This document shows, one piece after another, positions 18,045-27,698 of a stretch of DNA of 64,000 nt. Origin of the DNA: Xanthocytophaga flava (GTDB lineage: Bacteria; Bacteroidota; Bacteroidia; Cytophagales; 172606-1); NCBI RefSeq assembly GCF_030068545.1, contig NZ_JASJOR010000006.1, forward strand, positions 248,001-312,000. Reading direction: 5' to 3'. Within the stretch, counting starts at the first letter, position 1, and the number at the start of each line of letters is the position of its first letter. Under the pieces are notes generated by a model. The model saw only the letters and a list, made by a program, of their open reading frames with translations. It ran no database searches and was not told where the DNA came from. The position numbers were made by a program, and so were the translations under genes.

Positions 18045-18926
18045 ATGCTAAAATCAATGACCGGCTTTGGCCTGGCCAGAGCGGCCAATACAAACATTAG
18101 TGTCAGCGTAGAAATCCGCTCACTGAATTCTAAAACACTAGATGTAAACTTACGATTACCCAAAAACTTTTCAGATAAAGAACTTGAGATCCGAAATCTA
18201 CTGAATCAGATACTGGAGCGAGGCAAATTGAATGTATCCATTGATATTCAAGTGATAGGTGAAGTAAAACCCCGGGTGACTGTAAATACTCCGCTGGTAA
18301 GAGCCTATTGTCAGCAACTAAGAGAGGCAGCAATAGCGGCAGCAGTTCCAGAGGATGATATCTTCAGATTGGCTATGCAGCTTCCAGATGCCTACATATA
18401 CGATACAGCGCCAGATGAAAATGCAGCTAAGGATTGGGCACTGATCCAAGAAACATTTAAACAGGCAGCACTGGCATGTGACGAATTCCGGATTAAAGAA
18501 GGAAATGAACTATCAGGTAAGTTAACAGAGTATATTCATAAAATCAGTACGAATCTGAATGCGGTATCAACCCATGATCCGGAACGATTACAAAATATTC
18601 GCACCCGTATTCGTGAACGTATTGCAGAAGTGGTAAGTGATGAACATTTTGACCCAAACCGATTTGAGCAAGAACTGATCTATTATATTGAGAAACTGGA
18701 TATCAGTGAAGAGAAAGTACGATTAAAACTTCACCTGGATCATTTTCTGGAAGTATTAGCCAAAGATGACACACCAGGGAAAAAATTAAATTTCATCAGT
18801 CAGGAAATAGGTCGCGAAATCAATACGATCGGGTCTAAAGCCAATGATGCAGTCATTCAGCGCTTTGTAGTAGAGATGAAAGATGAACTGGAAAAGATCA
18901 AAGAACAGTCCTTAAATATTTTGTAA
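18045..18926 (+). CDS. yicC: YicC family protein (putative endoribonuclease)
   Basis: 294 residues starting MLKSMTGFGLARA, the invariant N-terminus of YicC/YloC, which is why I start at 18045 rather than the 17994 frame start. The C-terminal DUF1732 signature is present (FISQEIGREINTIGSKANDAVIQRFVVEMKDELEKIKEQ). YicC proteins are stress-linked and E. coli YicC has been reported to have endoribonuclease activity. In many bacteria the gene precedes gmk; here gmk is far away (55437). Confidence 0.95.
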   Translation: MLKSMTGFGLARAANTNISVSVEIRSLNSKTLDVNLRLPKNFSDKELEIRNLLNQILERGKLNVSIDIQVIGEVKPRVTVNTPLVRAYCQQLREAAIAAAVPEDDIFRLAMQLPDAYIYDTAPDENAAKDWALIQETFKQAALACDEFRIKEGNELSGKLTEYIHKISTNLNAVSTHDPERLQNIRTRIRERIAEVVSDEHFDPNRFEQELIYYIEKLDISEEKVRLKLHLDHFLEVLAKDDTPGKKLNFISQEIGREINTIGSKANDAVIQRFVVEMKDELEKIKEQSLNIL

Positions 18927-19078
18927 TAAAGTCTCAGTGGAGAATGTCTGACGTTCTACCAATACAGAGTGATAACTATTTTTTAAGTAACCTGTACAAC
19001 AAGTTACACTGAACCACTGACCAAAATCGAAGATTCACGATTCAATCAGTTTTATTAAAGGGTTTCGAACTCTCAGCT

Positions 19079-21286
19079 ATGAATTTCCGTAAAAATGCCA
19101 GGTTTTTTGTTTGGCTATTGGTGTCCTATGTCCTTACGATTCATTATTATGGGCAATCATCAGGTACTCCGGTTCTAGAATCAAATTCCATTCATTCGTC
19201 TTATCCGGAGTATCTGGTCAAGGATAATACAAACAATCTGAGCCAACAATCTACGTTTATTGCTTATCAAGAACAGCCTGACAAAGAAATAGCTCTCTCT
19301 GATACAATGAAGAGTGAGGACAAAACTGAATTACTAGGAGCAGAAGGAAAAAAACAAAAATTGCCCTGGAAATTAAAACATCTGAATGCAAAAACTACTG
19401 CAAATAGTGAGCTCTGGAAAGCTTTTCAGAATGATCAGGTACAATTACAACTGGATTATACATCTCAGGGAATTATTGTCAGGAGTACTACACCTCTACA
19501 ATTGCTTGATGTTCTCAAAAATCGCAAAGATGGAATAGCCATAGAACTTGTCAATCCGAAATCGTATACATGTGGGAGCAAAGAATATTATACAACTTTG
19601 GGAAGACGTACAGGATCATCATCTACCAATGGGACTGTATTAAAGCCTATCTATAAAAAAGAGTTTTTGCGTGATCTTACTAAACAGAGACAGGAATTTG
19701 AACAGTTACAAGCAAGTAAAGCCCGTTTATCAGGTTCTGCAAAAAATAAGAAAACAATTGATACAACGACATGGCAACCAGAAGCTGTTTCTGTGTTGGC
19801 AGGAGCAATTTCTCAGAATGATTCCTCAAAAACTGTCACGGCCAATTTCCTGATGATACATAAGAAACGAATTGTAGGAGTAGTACACTATACAGATATA
19901 TGTGGAGATTTGAGCCTAAGAGATTCTTTGCCCCTGACACCTCAACTGGTTACCACACCGTTGGATTTTTCTTCAGATGACAAATCTTTTTCATTTCAGA
20001 TACCGTTTGCCCGAAATAGCATAAGCCCAGACCATGCATCTATGGAAGTAGTTCGGGATACATTAAAAAACTACCAGATAGACCGAATACTCATCTATGC
20101 ATTTGCGTCTATTGAAGGAATTGGCAAAATGAATAAGCAGTTGTATCAATCAAGAGCAGATAGTATTGTGGGATACCTGAGAAAATATATAGATCATAAA
20201 ACAACCATTACAGTACAAACGGGTGAAAACTGGGAGTTATTTTATCAGCAATTGGCACAGTCACCTAATCCGGAATGGAAAAGCTGGTCCAAGACACGAA
20301 TCAAACAGGAATTACAGAAGCCTAGAGTATTAAAGGTCTGGGAAAAATACCTGGATGAACAACGCAGTGCATCTGTACGCCTCGAGACCCACTTGAATGT
20401 ACGAGATACCCTGACATATGTACAAAAATACTACAAAGCAAAAACAGCAGCCCAAGCTGCCGCATTACAAAGTTTCTACTATCGTCAATGTAAAGCCGGG
20501 AAATTATCCCCAAATATGCTATTCTCTGTTCGCTATCCTGAGACAGAAGAATACAATTCACTATATCATAACCAAATGATGATGGATTATGAATGTAATC
20601 GTCAACATTGGACAGAAGAACAATGGATCAATCATTGGCATAATTTACAAACCATTCTGACAGAAAAAGATAGCCAGACAGAAATGCAATACTATGCGAT
20701 GAACTTTATTTTATCTGAATGGGACTTTGTCAAAAGCCAGAATTATAAGGAGAAAGATATACTAAAGCTTATTCAACAGGTCACCAGCAGTGATAAATAC
20801 AAATCTTTTGAGACAAAAGCGAAGTCTATATTCTATATCAATACCTTGCCTGGCTATTTGCAGGCTGGCAATTACAGAAAAGTAAAAGAAGGAGTCGATT
20901 TTCTCTTTACTTATTATACTAGTCAATCAGAAGTGGTAGCCAACCGGAATACATCTCTCCAACTGGCTAATTTCCTGATTGAAATGGAAGCGTTTAAACC
21001 AGCAATTCAGGTGTTGGACAATTATCTGAAAAAGACTGCTTTTGATGAAAACATCTACACTCAGTACCTTAAATTGGTATCTTTACATCCAGATTACCAA
21101 CAAAAAAGAGCCTATACTAAACTTCTGATTGAAGCCTCACAAAAATTATCTCCGGCTAAGTGGTGTGATCTTTTTATGGGAGACTGTGGTATTAATTTCC
21201 AGGTATTTGATGATTATGAACTTAGAAATCTTCACTGTGAGAAATGTGCTGGTATTGGAAATGAGGCTAAACAAAAAACAAAATAA
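19079..21286 (+). CDS. Large exported protein with OmpA-like segment, unknown function
   Basis: 735 residues with an N-terminal hydrophobic segment (residues 9-25) that could be a signal. Around residues 300-375, FSFQIPFARNSISPDH followed by ILIYAFASIEGIGKMN and LYQSRADSIVGYLRKYI resembles an OmpA C-terminal peptidoglycan-binding fold, though the usual NxxLSxxRA motif is changed to QLYQSRAD. The C-terminal 300 residues are helical and TPR-like (paired helices, LANFLIEMEAFKPAIQVLDNYL). The end carries four cysteines, CDLFMGDC and CEKC. Family not recognised. Confidence 0.7.
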   Translation: MNFRKNARFFVWLLVSYVLTIHYYGQSSGTPVLESNSIHSSYPEYLVKDNTNNLSQQSTFIAYQEQPDKEIALSDTMKSEDKTELLGAEGKKQKLPWKLKHLNAKTTANSELWKAFQNDQVQLQLDYTSQGIIVRSTTPLQLLDVLKNRKDGIAIELVNPKSYTCGSKEYYTTLGRRTGSSSTNGTVLKPIYKKEFLRDLTKQRQEFEQLQASKARLSGSAKNKKTIDTTTWQPEAVSVLAGAISQNDSSKTVTANFLMIHKKRIVGVVHYTDICGDLSLRDSLPLTPQLVTTPLDFSSDDKSFSFQIPFARNSISPDHASMEVVRDTLKNYQIDRILIYAFASIEGIGKMNKQLYQSRADSIVGYLRKYIDHKTTITVQTGENWELFYQQLAQSPNPEWKSWSKTRIKQELQKPRVLKVWEKYLDEQRSASVRLETHLNVRDTLTYVQKYYKAKTAAQAAALQSFYYRQCKAGKLSPNMLFSVRYPETEEYNSLYHNQMMMDYECNRQHWTEEQWINHWHNLQTILTEKDSQTEMQYYAMNFILSEWDFVKSQNYKEKDILKLIQQVTSSDKYKSFETKAKSIFYINTLPGYLQAGNYRKVKEGVDFLFTYYTSQSEVVANRNTSLQLANFLIEMEAFKPAIQVLDNYLKKTAFDENIYTQYLKLVSLHPDYQQKRAYTKLLIEASQKLSPAKWCDLFMGDCGINFQVFDDYELRNLHCEKCAGIGNEAKQKTK

Positions 21287-21359
21287 CAATTAAGTTTGAT
21301 CGTTCATTTGATTTATCCTAATTTACTGTGTCTTAACTATCTGTAGCTTTGAAAAAATC

Positions 21360-22691
21360 ATGATACATACAATCAACCCAGCCGCTCTAAACCGATATGC
21401 TAATGCATATGCCAAACATACATGTGACACGTTCTTTTCGCAACAAGACAGTGTTTCCGGAAAAGATATGGTTTCCTTCACAGATATTCCACAAGTAAAC
21501 TATCTGATTCTATTTAAACTATTTACCAATTGGAAACAGGAAGCAGGCCGTTTACAAAGTCCTTACTTTGATTATTCTCAGGATGAGGTAAAGTCAGCAC
21601 TCGAAAATCTGATGAATACTCTCTCCCGGTTCATTATGGTAAAACAGGAGGCATTTGAACCGTTAGTAGCAGATGCGGTGTCTGCCACAATCGAATTACT
21701 TCTTTCACCCAGAAATCAGTTTGTGAGTATTTTGAAATACATTGACTTTGAACCACTCACAATACAGCGATTACAGGATCATACCCGTTACATACGAATT
21801 AACCGTACTGTATGGGAAAGTCTGATTGCCAAACTACAATCTACAGGTCTTGAAAGTTCGGATGTATTATCATTGGATAAGGCTATTGCAGTGTTGGAAG
21901 ATATTCTGACTTCAGAGGAAATTACATTGGATGACCCCGAAGAATATATTGCTCAATTTTCGGCACTGGTCCCACTTGAGGTTTCCGAGCTTGAAAAAAT
22001 AGAAGAAGAAAAGAAGCCAGAGCCAGAAAAGAAAGTCTCTACATCAGGTTCTTTCTTTGACACACTAGGAGATGACCTTCCCGTTAGCTCACAAGAAAAA
22101 GTAGTAAAGCCTTTACCTAAAATACAGCCAAAAACAGAACCATTACCAATTGAAAATAAATCTACAGAAACAAAGCCAATTGAAAACCAACCTATTGATT
22201 CTAAGCCTATCATAACTCCAGAACTACCGCCAGTTGCTCTTAATGTAATACATGAAGTAAAGGCAGAGGACGTAAAAGTTGATATTGAAGAATTTGCAAA
22301 AGCAGCAAACAAACCATTGGTTTCTGTCCTTTCCGTAAAGAAGAAAATGGAAGAAACTACACTCAATGACACACTGAACAAAGATCTGACTACACTTAAT
22401 GAAAAATTACGTAAAGAAGATAGCACGTTTATCGAAAAAGCACAGAACCAGCCTATTACCAGCATTAAGGATGCATTAAATCTGAATCAGAAATACTATT
22501 TTATCAATAGTCTGTTTGGTGGAGATAATATTGCTTTTGCACAGGCAATTTATGAACTGGAACAAACCAAAGACATGGATACTGCGATGAAACTCCTTCA
22601 GGTAAAGTATGCCCATTCATTGGGATGGGATCTTCAAAGTGAAGAGTATATAGCCTTTATAGATGTCATTGAAAGAAAGTTCATCTCCTGA
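21360..22691 (+). CDS. Conserved-type hypothetical protein with Pro/Glu/Lys-rich linker
   Basis: 443 residues, no signal peptide. Residues 1-210 are helical and globular-looking. Residues about 210-290 are a disordered linker rich in Glu, Pro and Lys with short repeats (KPIENQPIDSKPI, EEEKKPEPEKK). The C-terminal 100 residues form a small helical domain (SIKDALNLNQKYYFINSLFGGDN ... AIYELEQTKDMDTAMKLL) that resembles a Bacteroidota C-terminal module I have seen only in hypotheticals. It follows the 735-residue gene by 73 bp with a terminator downstream, so both are likely one transcript. Confidence 0.75.
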   Translation: MIHTINPAALNRYANAYAKHTCDTFFSQQDSVSGKDMVSFTDIPQVNYLILFKLFTNWKQEAGRLQSPYFDYSQDEVKSALENLMNTLSRFIMVKQEAFEPLVADAVSATIELLLSPRNQFVSILKYIDFEPLTIQRLQDHTRYIRINRTVWESLIAKLQSTGLESSDVLSLDKAIAVLEDILTSEEITLDDPEEYIAQFSALVPLEVSELEKIEEEKKPEPEKKVSTSGSFFDTLGDDLPVSSQEKVVKPLPKIQPKTEPLPIENKSTETKPIENQPIDSKPIITPELPPVALNVIHEVKAEDVKVDIEEFAKAANKPLVSVLSVKKKMEETTLNDTLNKDLTTLNEKLRKEDSTFIEKAQNQPITSIKDALNLNQKYYFINSLFGGDNIAFAQAIYELEQTKDMDTAMKLLQVKYAHSLGWDLQSEEYIAFIDVIERKFIS

Positions 22692-22716
22692 TCAAACTAT
22701 TTCACCTATATATTTA

Positions 22717-22759
22717 AAATCCCTTCTCAAAATCAATGGTTTAGAGAAGGGATTTTTTT
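22717..22759 (+). terminator. Terminator after the 443-residue protein gene
   Basis: A 12-bp perfect stem (22717-22728 with 22744-22755) running into seven T. Confidence 0.92.
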
Positions 22760-22974
22760 ATCTTCATCCTCTCAAGTTCTTTTTTCTGTGTAGTTCCATC
22801 AGCCTAGTACATAAAAATATACTATCGGCTTCATGAATTAATTCTATAAATGAGTAATAAAAGAGTAAAAATTGATAAATATTTAAAAAACTTCTACAAA
22901 CTCTAGTAAATACATAGACTTAATCATATCTTGCATACTAATTCTAATTTACTTATACCCAGATCTGGATAATT

Positions 22975-23880
22975 ATGCTTGTAGCGGAAGAAACTATAGC
23001 TGTTCAACCCACTAAAAAAACAAACAAACGTACGTTGTTTATCGTTGGTGGATCTGTGCTGGTATTACTTGGCATTGTAGCATTCTTGTATTTAAACTCT
23101 ACTACCTGGGAGTTAATAAAACCTTATGCATCTCAACTCCTCACTAAAGATCTGCTTTTCTTTGCATTGGTTGGTTTCTTTGCCCAAATGATTGATGGTG
23201 CTTTGGGTATGGCTTACGGCATCAGTAGTACCTCTTTTTTACTTGGTCTTGGAGTTCCGCCTGCTCTGGCAAGTAGCAGTGTCCATGTATCAGAAGTATT
23301 TACCGCTGGAATTTCCGGTTTGTCTCATCTTAAAATGGGCAATGTAAATAAGCAGTTATTCAAACGTTTGGTACTACCGGGAGTGATTGGAGCTGTAACA
23401 GGGGCGTACATTCTTACCAGTATCGATGGCGCAATAATTAAACCATACATCGCTGTTTATCTTCTTGTAATGGGCATTATTGTTCTTCGGAAAGCTTTTC
23501 GCAAAAAAACAGAACCTCGTGATGAAAAAACATTGGCACCTCTAGCCCTATTCGGTGGATTTATGGATGCAGTGGGTGGTGGTGGCTGGGGACCTATTGT
23601 GGCATCAACCTTATTAAGTAAAGGACATCAGCCCCGTTATGCCATTGGATCTGTAAATCTTGCAGAATTTTTCATTGCATTGGCAGGAGCCATTACATTT
23701 GTCACATTGATTGGCGCGGGAAACTGGCAAATTATTGTGGGTCTGGTACTTGGTGGCAGTGTAGCAGCTCCTTTTGCGGCCTATCTGTGTCAGAAATTCT
23801 CTACACGTACATTAATGATTATGGTAGGTGTTCTGATTATTGGCTTAAGTATCCGGACACTTGTTATGACATTCTTCTGA
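22975..23880 (+). CDS. Sulfite exporter TauE/SafE family permease
   Basis: 301 residues with about eight membrane segments. Both halves show the family's repeated signature: FFAQMIDGALGMAYGISST in the first half and GGFMDAVGGGGWGPIVAS in the second. An N-terminal segment (residues about 20-42) adds one extra helix. TauE/SafE proteins move sulfite, sulfoacetate or other organic anions; the substrate here is unknown. Terminators on both sides make it a single-gene unit. The start at 22975 gives a short charged N-terminus before the first helix. Confidence 0.93.
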   Translation: MLVAEETIAVQPTKKTNKRTLFIVGGSVLVLLGIVAFLYLNSTTWELIKPYASQLLTKDLLFFALVGFFAQMIDGALGMAYGISSTSFLLGLGVPPALASSSVHVSEVFTAGISGLSHLKMGNVNKQLFKRLVLPGVIGAVTGAYILTSIDGAIIKPYIAVYLLVMGIIVLRKAFRKKTEPRDEKTLAPLALFGGFMDAVGGGGWGPIVASTLLSKGHQPRYAIGSVNLAEFFIALAGAITFVTLIGAGNWQIIVGLVLGGSVAAPFAAYLCQKFSTRTLMIMVGVLIIGLSIRTLVMTFF

Positions 23881-23902
23881 AATAGTTAGTAGCAACATTG
23901 AC

Positions 23903-23939
23903 AAGGGTCATAGTTAAAAAACTATGACCCTTATTTTTT
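23903..23939 (+). terminator. Terminator of the TauE/SafE gene
   Basis: A 13-bp perfect stem (23903-23915 with 23920-23932) with a 4-nt loop followed by A and seven T. Confidence 0.95.
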
Positions 23940-24107
23940 TACCAATCTAGAAGCTACTAATAATCCTCTATTAGCCAGCTGTTTACTACAACATCTCTCC
24001 ATATATACATCTTTCTTTTTCTTATTCTGGATGGGTGTTGCTATCTTTGAAGCCATTCTTATGCAGAGCTTATTTAAATTGTGAAATTTTAACTTTATCT
24101 TTCTTAT

Positions 24108-24611
24108 ATGCCGGTTTGGTATCAAGCAACAATCCGTTATCAACAACCTGATGACAAGGGAATAAATAAGACTATCACAGAAGTTCATCTGGTGGATGCA
24201 GTTTCTTATACAGATGCAGAATCTCGTATTTATGATTCTGTAGCCAGCAATCTAGCTGAATTCTTCCTATCCAAGCTTTCACGTATGCGATTAAGTGAAG
24301 TGTTTTTTGTAGAGGATGGTGCTGAAACGTGGTATAAACTAAAAGTACAATATATCACTTTTGATGAGAAAACACAGAAAGAGAAGAAAGTACCTTATAA
24401 CATGCTTATCAATGCTCCTGACCCACGTGAGGCCTACGATTTATTAAAGGAACGGCTGGGTAAAATACAGGATTATATAATCACAGACGTAAATATTACC
24501 AATATACTGGAGGTAATTCCTTATGAAAAAGAGAGTGAAGATCCGTTAAAAGGAGGTAATTTCCGTCCACTTTCAGAGGTGAAAGCAGAAAAAACAGAGC
24601 AGGGAGGGTAA
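24108..24611 (+). CDS. DUF4494 domain protein
   Basis: 167 residues, cytosolic. The whole length fits DUF4494, a Bacteroidota family of unknown function: VWYQATIRYQ at the start, TEVHLVDAVSYTDAESRIY, then AETWYKLKVQYITFDEKTQKEKKVPYNMLI. It is bounded by a strong terminator downstream and by the TauE terminator upstream. No function can be assigned. Confidence 0.9.
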   Translation: MPVWYQATIRYQQPDDKGINKTITEVHLVDAVSYTDAESRIYDSVASNLAEFFLSKLSRMRLSEVFFVEDGAETWYKLKVQYITFDEKTQKEKKVPYNMLINAPDPREAYDLLKERLGKIQDYIITDVNITNILEVIPYEKESEDPLKGGNFRPLSEVKAEKTEQGG

Positions 24612-24626
24612 ACCCTTCTTACTCGG

Positions 24627-24665
24627 AACGAAATAGCCTTTGATATCAAAGGCTATTTCGTTTTA
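24627..24665 (+). terminator. 36-bp perfect palindrome, terminator of the DUF4494 gene
   Basis: 24627-24662 is a perfect palindrome (18 + 18 bp) ending in a T-run. The two halves meet with no spacer, so the RNA hairpin would have a minimal loop at the centre (TGATATCA). Confidence 0.9.
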
Positions 24666-24837
24666 TATACGTTCCAACCATCTAATAATCAAAGCGTTAC
24701 TATAACAAACCTCTATTCATTGGCTGATTCTGACAGTTAAGAAAGCTTTTATAACGTTATACCCTATTTCCTCTTGAAAGAAGGATCAGAAAGTGAGTGT
24801 TTTGTCTGGATAAACAATATTTTACAAACACTACACT

Positions 24838-25269
24838 ATGAAAACACTTCACATTTTCCGCTCTATTCTGGCATGCTTAATGATTGGGTTAGCCTTATTT
24901 AGTTCCTGTAAAAAACATGATCCTGATCCTGAAGTTGATCGGGAGAAGTTTTTAGGCACATATGATCTTACAGAAACCTGTAGTGGAAGTCCTGATACAT
25001 ATGAAATTACAGTTTCTGCAGGAGCGGATGAAAATGAAATTGAAATTAAGAACTTTTATTCTCCCGGTATTGATGTAAAAGCGACTATATCGGGAAATAA
25101 AGTTACGATCCCCTCTCAGAATTTTACTGGTCAATTTGAGGGAGAACCTATTACAGTAACATTCACAGGTAGCGGTACCCTTAGTGGTGATAAACTAACA
25201 ATCGAGTATAGTGTTGCTATACCAGATTTAGGTAGTGATGAATGTACAGCAGTTGCCATCAAGCAATAA
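24838..25269 (+). CDS. Small lipoprotein, lipocalin-like/DUF-type beta protein
   Basis: 143 residues. A lipobox, LFSSC, ends the hydrophobic N-terminus (Cys24), so the mature protein is a lipoprotein. The rest reads FLGTYDLTETCSGSPDTYEITVS ... GTLSGDKLTIEYSVA, the pattern of small lipocalin-like secreted proteins of Bacteroidota with two cysteines (one early, one near the C-terminus, DECTAVAI) that may form a disulfide. Single-gene unit with its own terminator. Role unknown. Confidence 0.85.
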   Translation: MKTLHIFRSILACLMIGLALFSSCKKHDPDPEVDREKFLGTYDLTETCSGSPDTYEITVSAGADENEIEIKNFYSPGIDVKATISGNKVTIPSQNFTGQFEGEPITVTFTGSGTLSGDKLTIEYSVAIPDLGSDECTAVAIKQ

Positions 25270-25293
25270 AATATAACTGATCGTTTATCTTTT

Positions 25294-25327
25294 ATCCGTC
25301 TAACATCTTATGTTAGATGGATTTTTT
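25294..25327 (+). terminator. Terminator of the lipoprotein gene
   Basis: Stem around TCTAACAT / ATGTTAGA (25298-25316) extended by flanking near-complementary bases, followed by ATTTTTT. Confidence 0.85.
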
Positions 25328-25357
25328 ATTTTAACACCCTTTTATATTTCTATACAA

Positions 25358-25409
25358 CAAGCTATATGTGAACTACAAATTAGTCATATATAGCTTGTTA
25401 TTATTTTTT
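25358..25409 (+). terminator. Second hairpin with T-run in the sigma factor leader
   Basis: A 14-bp stem (25358-25371 with 25384-25397; 13 of 14 pairs are Watson-Crick, one G-U) followed by TTATTATTTTTTTT. No gene lies between it and the preceding terminator. It sits 60 bp upstream of the ECF sigma gene, so it may be an attenuator or the end of a short RNA rather than a back-up terminator. Confidence 0.7.
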
Positions 25410-25469
25410 TTCAGTTTACCTGTAACAAACTATCTGATTTTGTATCATACACTATGAAAGGCAATATCA

Positions 25470-25991
25470 ATGGACTTACTAAACTTCAAACAGAGCGTTC
25501 TTCCCAGTAAAAACAAACTCTTCCGCTTCGCCAAACGATTCATGGGCAGTTCGGCAGATGCGGAAGATATTGTTCAGGATGTTTTCATGCGACTATGGGA
25601 CATCCGCGAACGTCTGGACACATACAACAGTGTGGAAGCACTAGCGATGCAGATCACTAAAAATATGTGTCTGGGAAAGCTACGATCCAAGAAGAATTAC
25701 TTCTCGTCTATTGAGGACCACGGTGATCATGTAGTTACCATGCCTTCTACCCTATTGCCTGACAAGAAATTTGAGCTTCAGGATACAAAAAAGCTGATTG
25801 AAAAAATCATTGAACAATTGCCAGCAACACAACGCATTGTACTACAACTGAGAGATATTGAAGAATATGAACTTAGTGAAATTGCAGAAATTATTCAGCG
25901 CGATGAAGCTTATGTACGTGTAAACTTATGTCGCGCCCGAAAAAAACTTCGAGAAACCTTAATACAATTGAATATACATGGAAGTTATTGA
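25470..25991 (+). CDS. ECF-type RNA polymerase sigma factor
   Basis: 173 residues. Region 2 is seen at residues 13-80 (LFRFAKRFMGSSADAEDIVQDVFMRLWD) and region 4 at 115-165 (LPATQRIVLQLRDIEEYELSEIAEIIQRDEAYVRVNLCRARKKLRE). The helix-turn-helix recognises the -35-type element of its own regulon. It overlaps the next gene (anti-sigma) by 14 bp, the usual coupled arrangement. It probably drives this four-gene unit (sigma, anti-sigma, two DUF4097 proteins), but no promoter motif could be confirmed. Confidence 0.93.
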   Translation: MDLLNFKQSVLPSKNKLFRFAKRFMGSSADAEDIVQDVFMRLWDIRERLDTYNSVEALAMQITKNMCLGKLRSKKNYFSSIEDHGDHVVTMPSTLLPDKKFELQDTKKLIEKIIEQLPATQRIVLQLRDIEEYELSEIAEIIQRDEAYVRVNLCRARKKLRETLIQLNIHGSY

Positions 25992-26736
25992 AGCACTACT
26001 GGAGAAATACTGGGAAGGTGAAACTACTATCGCCGAAGAACGCAGGTTAAAAGAGTATTTCACAAAGACAAAAGATATTCCTGCACATTTGGTTATATAC
26101 AAAGATCAATTTGGCTTGTTTTCTGAATGGAAAAAGGAAGAGGAACTAAGCGAAGATTTTGATGCTCAATTATCTCGCAAAATACAAACTGAAGCACGTG
26201 TTCTCGCTCTTAAACCACGAATGGCCTATTGGCAATGGGCAGCAGGTATTGCAGCCGGAGTGGCTTTGTTTGTGATTGGATTCTACAGCGGCAACCAAAA
26301 TCCATCTGGTCAGCCTCAACTTTCAGATTTACAGAATGAGATGAAGAAACTTCGGGAAACAGTTGTAGTATCACAACTTAAGCAAACATCCGCCAGTGAA
26401 CGCATCAAGGGAGTGAACTATGTGTATGACATGAAAGAAAAAAGTCCGGAAGTAATTGATGCTCTAATTGAAACACTTAATACAGATGAAAATTCCAATG
26501 TCCGTCTGGCAGCAGCCAATGCTTTATTTACATTCAAAGATATTTCCAAAGCACGAACTGCACTGATTGAATCTATCAAAAAGCAGGAAGATCCTTCCGT
26601 AAAGATTGCTCTGATCAACATCATGATTGCCATGAAAGATAAAAAAGCAAAACCGGCAATTGAAGATTTTCTGAAAAAGGAACCTATTCCACAAAATATT
26701 AAGGAGAGTATACGAAAAGAACTTCAGTCTATTTAG
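25978..26736 (+). CDS. Membrane anti-sigma-like protein with C-terminal HEAT repeats
   Basis: 252 residues. The N-terminal 80 residues (LLEKYWEGETTIAEERRLKEYF) resemble the cytosolic anti-sigma part of Bacteroidota regulators. One membrane helix is at about 84-104 (WQWAAGIAAGVALFVIGFYSG). The outer part begins with a coiled-coil stretch (LQNEMKKLRETV) and ends with HEAT-like repeats (VIDALIETLNTDENSNVRLAAANALFTF; ALIESIKKQEDPSVKIALINIMIAM). HEAT repeats make a protein-binding surface, so the outer domain is a candidate sensor or docking site (inference). It overlaps the sigma gene by 14 bp. Confidence 0.85.
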   Translation: MEVIEALLEKYWEGETTIAEERRLKEYFTKTKDIPAHLVIYKDQFGLFSEWKKEEELSEDFDAQLSRKIQTEARVLALKPRMAYWQWAAGIAAGVALFVIGFYSGNQNPSGQPQLSDLQNEMKKLRETVVVSQLKQTSASERIKGVNYVYDMKEKSPEVIDALIETLNTDENSNVRLAAANALFTFKDISKARTALIESIKKQEDPSVKIALINIMIAMKDKKAKPAIEDFLKKEPIPQNIKESIRKELQSI

Positions 26737-26869
26737 AAAATAAGTTCTTAAAAGTAACCCTGTATTTTTCATGCAGGCCAGTAGACTATTACCCAATCAC
26801 CACTTATTTATTATTATCAAAATGACTCTATTAACTATTACATTATCGACTAAACAAGATCAAACAACT

Positions 26870-27649
26870 ATGAAAAAGTTTATTATTATCCTTACTCTCC
26901 TTGTATCTCCGATCCTTAGTTATGCACAGGATTTTAAATTTGAGGTGAAGTCAGCCAATAAAGTCAAAATTGGCACTATCCATGGCCATATTACAGTCGA
27001 AGGACATACAGGAAAAGACATTATTGTGACAGGAAACAAGTGTATGACAAATGAAGAAGGAACAGAAGGACTCAAACTTATTTCCGGAGATGGAGTCAGC
27101 GATAATACCAATGGATATTGCCTCAATATACAGGAAAGTAATGGCACTATAGTGGTTAGAGGCGTTTCCAATAAAAATCATAACGTAAAAATTCTGATTC
27201 CTGAAAAGATGAATATAATCATACAGTCATCCGGATGGTCTGCAAAAGACATTACAATCAATAACTTTAAATCTGAGTTGGAAATCAAAAGCGAGTATGC
27301 CTCTGTGGCAATGGCTAATGTAACTGGGCCTGTTGTGTTAAATGCCACATATGGTAAAGTCAAAGCTGTTTTTGATAAGATTAATCAGGATAGACCAATA
27401 TCTATTGTAGCTACTTACAATAACCTGGATGTAACTCTCCCTTCGGATACCAAAGCCAATTTGCGTCTGGAATCAAGTTATGGAGATATTTATACAGACT
27501 TTGATGTAAAATCATCCTCTCCCTCCTCATCAGAAGACGATCTGGAAAAGATCAGCAGCCATACAGTTACAGGTTCAATCAATGGTGGTGGCGTAGAAGT
27601 ACATCTGGAGTCTCCTTACAAGAATGTATTTCTGCGAAAAAAGAAATAA
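26870..27649 (+). CDS. Exported DUF4097-like beta-helix/adhesin-type protein (first copy)
   Basis: 259 residues from the ATG at 26870, which starts a clean signal peptide (MKKFIIILTLLVSPILSYAQ). The earlier frame start at 26771 would bury it. The mature part has short repeating beta strands (IGTIHGHITVEGHTGKDIIVTG; LEIKSEYASVAMANVTGPV; LRLESSYGDIYTDFDVKSS), typical of DUF4097 putative adhesins. It is the third gene of the sigma-anti-sigma run and ends in KKK. In Bacteroidota such proteins commonly follow sigma/anti-sigma pairs; what they sense or bind is not known. Confidence 0.85.
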   Translation: MKKFIIILTLLVSPILSYAQDFKFEVKSANKVKIGTIHGHITVEGHTGKDIIVTGNKCMTNEEGTEGLKLISGDGVSDNTNGYCLNIQESNGTIVVRGVSNKNHNVKILIPEKMNIIIQSSGWSAKDITINNFKSELEIKSEYASVAMANVTGPVVLNATYGKVKAVFDKINQDRPISIVATYNNLDVTLPSDTKANLRLESSYGDIYTDFDVKSSSPSSSEDDLEKISSHTVTGSINGGGVEVHLESPYKNVFLRKKK

Positions 27650-27698
27650 CAGATTATCACCATACAGGAAGATATCCTTATCACTTATATAATCCATA

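Noticed and set aside
26771..26869. Longer N-terminus for the first DUF4097-like gene
   Set aside because: It would put 33 residues before a clean signal peptide; the internal ATG at 26870 fits better.
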